Shown here: piece by piece, positions 59,136 through 64,000 of the stretch | How positions within the stretch are numbered: position 1 is the first letter of the stretch | How the letters are laid out: each line of letters begins with the position of its first letter | Source: a virus | Direction: 5' to 3' (one strand) | Length of the DNA stretch: 64,000 nt | IMG/VR virus record: IMGVR_UViG_3300010885_074114 | Span: 1 to 64,000 of that record | The notes under the pieces: generated by a model | What the model was told of the DNA's origin: nothing | What the model saw: the letters and a program-made list of their open reading frames with translations, nothing else | Database searches by the model: none | Made by a program: the position numbers and the translations under genes

Positions 59136-61828
59136 TGAGTTTTTCTGGAATAATATTAGCTAAGGCGACAAGCAAAGATGGCGTAGATTCCATATTGAAA
59201 AATGGTTTTCAAACGCAAGAAAAGCATATATCTTCTACAAAAACTTTTGAAAAGCATGCGGAAACAGACACGGATCAAATGTATGGTGCTGGTTTATATT
59301 TTTCTATTGCTTATTCTATGGATCAGGTAAAAAATAATTGTGGAAAGTATGCCGATACGTGGGGTAGCGAGATCATAATTGCCACCTTAAACGGTAAGTA
59401 TAAAATACTTAATACAGCTTTCTCAATGCCGGAAAGCCATCCTATATGGAGTGCATCAACCGCTGGCAGAGCAGGCATTTATAACCAGCTAGTAAATCTT
59501 GGTATTATAAGCTTGTTTCCCGATTATAAAGATGGCGATACACACTTTCCTTCTGAATACGGATACAAAATTTCTCATAGCATTGATGCGTGGGTTCACG
59601 AGCACAATCAAATCGCACATATTGTTGTTTATAACCCTAAAATATTAAAATATGTTACATCTTTTGAGTGCAAAAAAGAAGAAAAACAATTCAAAGTTCT
59701 ACAACCATCAGAGAAAAAAGAGCAGCCAAAAATAGATCTTTTGCAACAAGCTGCACAGCGAAGAAAAGAAAAAGAAGCATTAAGTTTAAAAGTTCCAAAG
59801 GCTTCAAATGATCTTAATCTAGAAAATAATTTTAAAGCTTGGTTGGAATCAATTGAAGATTACGAGCCATTTAGAAGCAAGATAGATAAAATAGGAGCTA
59901 ATAGAACATTTCCTTTTGAAAAATGGTTTTCCAACTCAGAAAACGGAAGAATTTATATTCCCTTATCGGAGGTACAGGAAGAAGATATAAAGTCTACAAA
60001 ATATTTACGTGATTATCTTGAATCTCGTGGATATCAAATCATAGATTTAAAAAAAGGATATGCAAAGCAGGATAATAAACAAAATATTTTTAAAATAGGC
60101 AAACTTCTAGACACTTTATTATACAAAGACCTAAAGCTATTAGATATAGAATTACAAGATAATAAAATTTCTTTGTTGAAATACAATAAAGAAAAATTAA
60201 ATATGAATCAAAATCATACGTCTATGAAAACTAAATTTGAGAATCTTAACTCTAGGGTTAGCGGCGTATTGTATGTTGTAATAAGCAGCAATATTCATGA
60301 TTTAGCATCTATGAGCACAGGAAGAGGATGGAGTAGCTGCATGAATCTTGATGGCGGCGAGAAGAAAGACGATGTTTATTGTGAAGTAGAGAGAGGCGGA
60401 TTTGTTGCGTATGTAATAAAAGATAACGACAGAGAAATACAGCAGCCAATAGCAAGATTACATATACGTAGGTTTGACAGTAAAAAAGGACTTTCCATAG
60501 CCGTACCAGAAGAAACAATATATGGAAAAGAAATAAATGGTTTTATAGAAAAAGTAAAAGACTGGATACAGTCTAAACAAGGAAGTAAGGCAGGTCGATA
60601 TCGAAAAGTAGGTGGCAATTATTCAGATACATTTAGTTCTTCTAACAATATATTAATCTCTCCAAAAGAAGGCAACAAAATAAGGCAATGGCTAACGAAA
60701 TGGCTTGATATTAAGCAAGAAGATAAGAGCAAGTACGCAGATTATTTTAGTAAGTCATTGATTTCTCTTTTTAATTCTAGTGAAAAATATCCAGATAAAT
60801 TTTTAAACAGACTAAAAGAATATATATTTAATTCTAATATATGGTATAAACCTACTAAAGGATTTGCACAAACCACAGATCAGTTCATGAGTAAATTTGC
60901 AATAAGGTTTCCAGACTTAATAAGCAAAGAAGATTTTTTTAAAGCTTATGCAAAAAATATAAACAGCGAAGGCGGTATTGGCAAGCAGCTACTGGAAAAA
61001 TTCCCCCAGTATATTGACGAAAAGATATTATCAATAACATCAAATAGAAATAAGTCAGCAGTTATACAATCAGCTCCTCATCTAAGTCCTGTTCATAAAG
61101 AGATCATAGAGGACGAATTAGACAACAAATTAACTATTAGTAATCCAGATTTCACTCCCAGCAATAAAAATGGCATATATCAAGTAAGAAATTACATACA
61201 TAATGAAATAGAAAAATTATCAATTTGGAAGCCTATACCAGAAAGAATTGCATCAAAGGCAATTAAGTTTGCAGAAGATATAATGCGTAAAGACTTCGAT
61301 GAAGAAAAAGAAGGATCTAAAGATGATAAAGACCTAATTACAGACTTTAAAAGATTGAAAATTTCTCCTTCTGATTTTGAAGAAATGAAGGAATCTGTTA
61401 TAGAATCTCTTCTACACGTTTTCACACAAACAAAAACGGATGTGCCAGTTGTACAAAAGTTCTATAAATCTTTGCTGCCAAATTGGGAGAAATATGGAGG
61501 AATAGGAATTATAGGATATGCCATCTCTTCTCTTCGAGAAAATGGTCGACAATTTTTGCCATTTATAAAACAAAAGAAGCAAGACTTCATACGAGAAAAC
61601 AGCATTGGCACTCCGGAGTCAGAACTTCATCAAGGCTACAAGGGTTTGACACCACTAACGAACTCTGAGTACGCTAGGATTGCCAAAGACAAGGATGAGG
61701 TAGTTGAATCTTTTAACTATGTCATTGATACATTAGAAACTGGAAGTCCCTCTAAAAAATATTCCATGAAATTTGGGGTTAATTATGACAACTATATGCA
61801 CAGGCAAAAAAGAAGGACAACAAATTAA
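59135..61828 (+). CDS. ADP-ribosyltransferase (PARP/ART)-like large protein
   Basis: 897 residues. The N-terminal 175 resemble a PARP/ART fold: ILAKATSKDGVDSILKNGF, then MYGAGLYFSIAYS (49-61) and GSEIIIATLNGKYKIL, but the first motif has K10 where the NAD-binding His is expected, so activity is doubtful. Residues 231-242 (NNFKAWLESIED) are an internal copy of the capsid-tag. Residues 380-480 (SMSTGRGWSSCMNL 392-405, FVAYVIKDNDREI, RLHIRRFDSKKG) form a second conserved-looking domain also found in phage proteins. The C-terminal half is helical. T4 packages its Alt ADP-ribosyltransferase, so injection is plausible. Confidence 0.6.
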   Translation: MSFSGIILAKATSKDGVDSILKNGFQTQEKHISSTKTFEKHAETDTDQMYGAGLYFSIAYSMDQVKNNCGKYADTWGSEIIIATLNGKYKILNTAFSMPESHPIWSASTAGRAGIYNQLVNLGIISLFPDYKDGDTHFPSEYGYKISHSIDAWVHEHNQIAHIVVYNPKILKYVTSFECKKEEKQFKVLQPSEKKEQPKIDLLQQAAQRRKEKEALSLKVPKASNDLNLENNFKAWLESIEDYEPFRSKIDKIGANRTFPFEKWFSNSENGRIYIPLSEVQEEDIKSTKYLRDYLESRGYQIIDLKKGYAKQDNKQNIFKIGKLLDTLLYKDLKLLDIELQDNKISLLKYNKEKLNMNQNHTSMKTKFENLNSRVSGVLYVVISSNIHDLASMSTGRGWSSCMNLDGGEKKDDVYCEVERGGFVAYVIKDNDREIQQPIARLHIRRFDSKKGLSIAVPEETIYGKEINGFIEKVKDWIQSKQGSKAGRYRKVGGNYSDTFSSSNNILISPKEGNKIRQWLTKWLDIKQEDKSKYADYFSKSLISLFNSSEKYPDKFLNRLKEYIFNSNIWYKPTKGFAQTTDQFMSKFAIRFPDLISKEDFFKAYAKNINSEGGIGKQLLEKFPQYIDEKILSITSNRNKSAVIQSAPHLSPVHKEIIEDELDNKLTISNPDFTPSNKNGIYQVRNYIHNEIEKLSIWKPIPERIASKAIKFAEDIMRKDFDEEKEGSKDDKDLITDFKRLKISPSDFEEMKESVIESLLHVFTQTKTDVPVVQKFYKSLLPNWEKYGGIGIIGYAISSLRENGRQFLPFIKQKKQDFIRENSIGTPESELHQGYKGLTPLTNSEYARIAKDKDEVVESFNYVIDTLETGSPSKKYSMKFGVNYDNYMHRQKRRTTN
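61812..61826 (+). promoter_or_regulatory. Ribosome binding site suggesting an ATT start
   Basis: AGAAGGA is followed by six bases and ATT at 61824-61826, whose last T is the T of the upstream TAA stop. Conventional in-frame starts (TTG 61773, ATG 61785) lie inside the upstream gene and would put about 13-17 polar residues before a signal-like helix. Confidence 0.45.
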
Positions 61829-62405
61829 ATATATTTTTTTGTTTTTTCTTTTGATACCATTTTTTTTAATTTATTTTTTTATTTGTCTAACAATTCCTTT
61901 GATTAAATTTGGTAAAATTAAAAAAAATAAAGGAATAGTTTTTTTTGTTAGAAAAGACATCATACACGCAGACTATGTCTTTCCAGTAAACTTATGGGAA
62001 GAATTGGAAACAGAAAAAAAATATGTTGCTATAGGTTGGGGCGAAAGATCAATGTTCTTAGAAACACAAAAGTGGTCTGAAGTAAAATTAAATAATTTGC
62101 TAAAAGCTTTTTTTGGAATTAACAAGACGGTTGTAAGGATTGAATTTTTAGATAATATACCAAAAAACAACAAAAAGTTTGAATGCAACTCAGAGCAATT
62201 TGAAACAATTAAAAAACATATATTACAGTCATTTGATTTAAATAAACTTATATTAAAGAAAAAATCAGATTATCAAATAGGATCATATTATGAATCTGAA
62301 CTTAATTATAACTTAATTTTAACTTGCAATAACTGGATTAATTTAGGTCTTAAAAAATGCAAATTATCGAATAGATTTTGGTGCCCTTTAAGCTTTTGGA
62401 TTTGA
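61824..62405 (+). CDS. DUF2459-like membrane protein, 193 aa
   Basis: Proposed start ATT 61824 gives MKYIFLFFLLIPFFLIYFF, a natural membrane anchor. The remainder follows the DUF2459 pattern: VRKDIIHADYVFPVNLW, then YVAIGWGERSMFLETQKW, KAFFGINKTVVRIEFL and CNNWINLGLKKC with the conserved Cys-Asn. Function of the family is unknown; bacterial members are anchored outside the inner membrane. Alternative start ATG 61785 would give 206 residues. The gene ends just before the terminator of the opposing paralogous gene. Confidence 0.7.
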   Translation: MKYIFLFFLLIPFFLIYFFICLTIPLIKFGKIKKNKGIVFFVRKDIIHADYVFPVNLWEELETEKKYVAIGWGERSMFLETQKWSEVKLNNLLKAFFGINKTVVRIEFLDNIPKNNKKFECNSEQFETIKKHILQSFDLNKLILKKKSDYQIGSYYESELNYNLILTCNNWINLGLKKCKLSNRFWCPLSFWI

Positions 62406-62415
62406 CAAAAGAAAA

Positions 62416-62443
62416 AAGCCCTTAATTTTTCAATTAAGGGCTT
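62416..62443 (-). terminator. Terminator of the 63020-62469 gene
   Basis: AAGCCCTTAATT / AATTAAGGGCTT with TTTC loop; on the minus strand it is followed by TTTTTT. Differs by a base or two from the hairpin at 51152-51181. Confidence 0.9.
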
Positions 62444-62468
62444 AAAAATGTTTAATTTTTTTTAATTA

Positions 62469-63020
62469 TTATGCTACGGCTGCACTGAACGGAGTAGCTT
62501 CGGTACCAGTCTGAGTCAAGTAAGCTTTTACAACGAACAATCCAGCGGCAATGTCGAGTATTTCTACGCTGTCGCCTTTGTATCCACCTTGTGTGCTACC
62601 ATCCATTGTGAACGTATCGCTTGTAGACGAGGTTGCCCATCCATTGCCTGGTTCTCCGTCGCCATCATCACCGAACGCCTGACCTTGAATTACGTCAGTA
62701 GCATTAGCGACCTGAATTTTATATGAATTCGATGTAACAGTAGTATCTACATAAAATTTATAACTATTGCCAGATCCAGATGCTTTTGGAAGCGTTGCAA
62801 CAACGCCAGCAGCTCTTGTTAGCACTAGTGGTAAATTAGCGTGAGTTTCGGCTGTGATCGTCACAGTCGATGCACTTAGAACCACAGGTGCTGAAACTGC
62901 TAGCTTTTCTCTTGTTACTGCTTTTGCCGCTAAATTTGCGGTTACGATTTTATTACGAATAATTGGGTAAACAGATTCTATAGATCCATTTCCTGTACCC
63001 ATTGTTGTTTGTGTGCTCAT
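62469..63020 (-). CDS. Structural protein B of a paralogous pair, 183 aa
   Basis: Shares the MSTQTT start, the PLVLTRAAGVVATLP core, VQ-ATDV, VEILDIAAGLF and TPFSAAVA end with the 51207-51914 product. It has only one instead of three of the AVTTAKL-type repeats (TANLAAKAVTREKLA), and a different loop (DDGDGEPGNGWATSS). Probably a decoration or knob protein. The pair plus terminators bracket the adhesin block as direct repeats. Confidence 0.7.
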   Translation of the reverse strand: MSTQTTMGTGNGSIESVYPIIRNKIVTANLAAKAVTREKLAVSAPVVLSASTVTITAETHANLPLVLTRAAGVVATLPKASGSGNSYKFYVDTTVTSNSYKIQVANATDVIQGQAFGDDGDGEPGNGWATSSTSDTFTMDGSTQGGYKGDSVEILDIAAGLFVVKAYLTQTGTEATPFSAAVA

Positions 63021-63175
63021 TTAAATTCCTTTTTAAAAAGTATGGGAACAAAATATTCCCTACATTGTATATATGCAAATTGAAATCATTTTTAAATTAT
63101 CTATTTATTTTTTTCTTAAAATATGTTATATAGTGTTTTGCAATAACAGTTTACATCACAAAAGTAATAAATAAC

Positions 63176-63436
63176 ATGAATGGCAAAGGTTCCAAAAGAA
63201 GAAAAAAAATAGTTACTCAAGAAATTTGGGACGAAAATTGGACTAGGATTTTCAAAAAGGGAAAAAAAATGAGTCAAGGTATTAAAGTGTTAATAAATAC
63301 AAAAGACGGAAACAACCATGATGTTTGTGATTATGGTTATATTGTCAGAAGAATGAACGCACAGCTATATGAAATTTGGTCAGAAACATATCAAGTTTCT
63401 ATGCTTCTTTCGCCTGATGAGTTTACAGAAATTTAA
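63176..63436 (+). CDS. Hypothetical protein, 86 aa, possibly two joined small genes
   Basis: The first 28 residues (MNGKGSKRRKKIVTQEIWDE, NWTRIF) match a short basic peptide family (GKGSKRR...W.RIF) seen as separate small proteins in many phages and bacteria. Residues 32-86 begin MSQGIKVLINTKDG with a good ribosome site (aaaaaggg) upstream at 63270. This looks like either a fusion or an internal start making a second product. Not recognised beyond that. Confidence 0.55.
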   Translation: MNGKGSKRRKKIVTQEIWDENWTRIFKKGKKMSQGIKVLINTKDGNNHDVCDYGYIVRRMNAQLYEIWSETYQVSMLLSPDEFTEI

Positions 63437-63465
63437 GCGGCAGAAAACCACAAGCGGTTAATTTT

Positions 63466-63885
63466 GTGAAACAAATAATAAATTTAAAAAAAATTACTGA
63501 AATTAGTATGGCGTTAGCAGGCAGGAGTTTAACCAACAAAAGATGTAAACACTTTAGTTTTATTTTTAAAGGGAAAAGACTTTTATCAATAGGAATAAAT
63601 AGTTCTAAAACTCATCCTGCTAATTTAAAATATAATTATAGAAACAAGCAGAATCATAATATTAGTGAGTTTGTTGGAACCCACTCGGAATTAAGTGCAG
63701 TGCTAAGATTAGGACTTGAAGACTGTTCTGGACTTACCATTGTGAACACACGTATAAATAGGAACAATAAGATAGATTATAGTTGTCCGTGCAGTGGATG
63801 CATGGAAATGATAAAGCAATTAGGATTTAAAAAAATAATTTTTTCCAATAAAGATCAAGGATTTTCTTCTAAAAGAATTTTTTAG
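63466..63885 (+). CDS. Cytidine/deoxycytidylate deaminase-like protein, 139 aa
   Basis: GTG start at 63466. GTHSELSAVL carries the zinc-His and catalytic Glu (HxE), and DYSCPCSGCMEMI carries the PCxxC zinc cysteines, in the order and spacing of cytidine deaminase-fold enzymes. Would hydrolyse an amino group of a cytidine or dCMP-type nucleotide to feed dTTP synthesis; a nucleic-acid deaminase is an alternative. The N-terminal 50 residues hold a Lys-rich strand region. The 3' end overlaps the convergent gene by 17 bases. Confidence 0.7.
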   Translation: MKQIINLKKITEISMALAGRSLTNKRCKHFSFIFKGKRLLSIGINSSKTHPANLKYNYRNKQNHNISEFVGTHSELSAVLRLGLEDCSGLTIVNTRINRNNKIDYSCPCSGCMEMIKQLGFKKIIFSNKDQGFSSKRIF

Positions 63886-64000
63886 ACAACAAATTCCAAT
63901 TGCTTTTACTCCAATCAATAAATTTTCTTTCTGCCGCAACGGGACCTACTTCACTTGTTTTACCAGTAGTTTGTAGTTCTAGTTCATGTGTTGCTTCATG
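63869..64000 (-). CDS. C-terminal end of a gene reading in from the right edge
   Basis: Open from the window edge to TAG at 63869-63871; 43 codons visible, ending LELQTTGKTSEVGPVAAERK then FIDWSKSNWNLLSKKFF. The N-terminal part lies outside the window. Too little for identification. Convergent overlap of 17 bases with the deaminase-like gene is typical of this genome. Confidence 0.55.
   Translation of the reverse strand, partial: HEATHELELQTTGKTSEVGPVAAERKFIDWSKSNWNLLSKKFF

Overview
The window is part of a large, AT-rich, tailed double-stranded DNA phage genome of the T4-like (myovirus) type. The evidence is an ordered head-morphogenesis block on the + strand at 35.6-43.8 kb: portal, prohead core protein, prohead protease, scaffold, major capsid protein. 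A large terminase lies on the - strand at 25.7-27.5 kb. Genes are tightly packed on both strands, often overlapping by 1-20 bases. I see no rRNA, tRNA or CRISPR array. The host is unknown. A secreted LolA-like protein (12.2-13.0 kb) and sulfatase-modifying-factor-like domains in the giant adhesin resemble families I associate with Planctomycetota, but this is weak inference.

Layout. 0-8.3 kb: collagen-like fibre (cut by the window edge), a D12-type adenine methyltransferase with an altered catalytic motif, an SF1 helicase, an intracellular-subtilisin-like protease and an Ig-like repeat fibre. 8.4-16 kb: a COOH-NH2 ligase, a Prim-Pol-like protein, a heptose-epimerase-like enzyme and a nucleotidyltransferase (surface-sugar synthesis), with many small proteins. 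16-24 kb: a putative neck protein, a large internal-protein candidate, a DnaG-type primase, a RecB/Cas4-like nuclease and a secreted trypsin-like protease. 24-35.5 kb: terminase, a ferritin-like protein followed by a CYTH enzyme, structural proteins, and secreted or Zn-dependent proteases. 35.6-46.3 kb: head genes, with an intein in the portal gene and two free-standing homing endonucleases after the capsid gene. 46.3-63 kb: a delta-60 repeat fibre, an adenylate-forming enzyme, a phosphoesterase, a 1689-residue adhesin and an ADP-ribosyltransferase-like protein, flanked by two paralogous structural genes with near-identical terminators. The end holds a deaminase-like gene and the tail of another gene.

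Three cross-cutting patterns stand out. (1) At least a dozen unrelated proteins, including the helicase, begin with a short peptide of the form M-K-x-(F/Y)-x-x-(W/F/Y)-(L)...E. It closely resembles the T4 capsid-targeting sequence that sends internal proteins into the prohead before cleavage by the prohead protease. I propose a large cohort of packaged, injected proteins. (2) Three genes are best explained by ATT start codons, each placed after a good ribosome binding site and twice overlapping the upstream stop as ATTAA. (3) Two secreted proteases of different catalytic class share the C-terminal motif IIDRS-x-I-xxx-Y-xxx-YILMP with diverged codons, suggesting a common sorting or docking tail.
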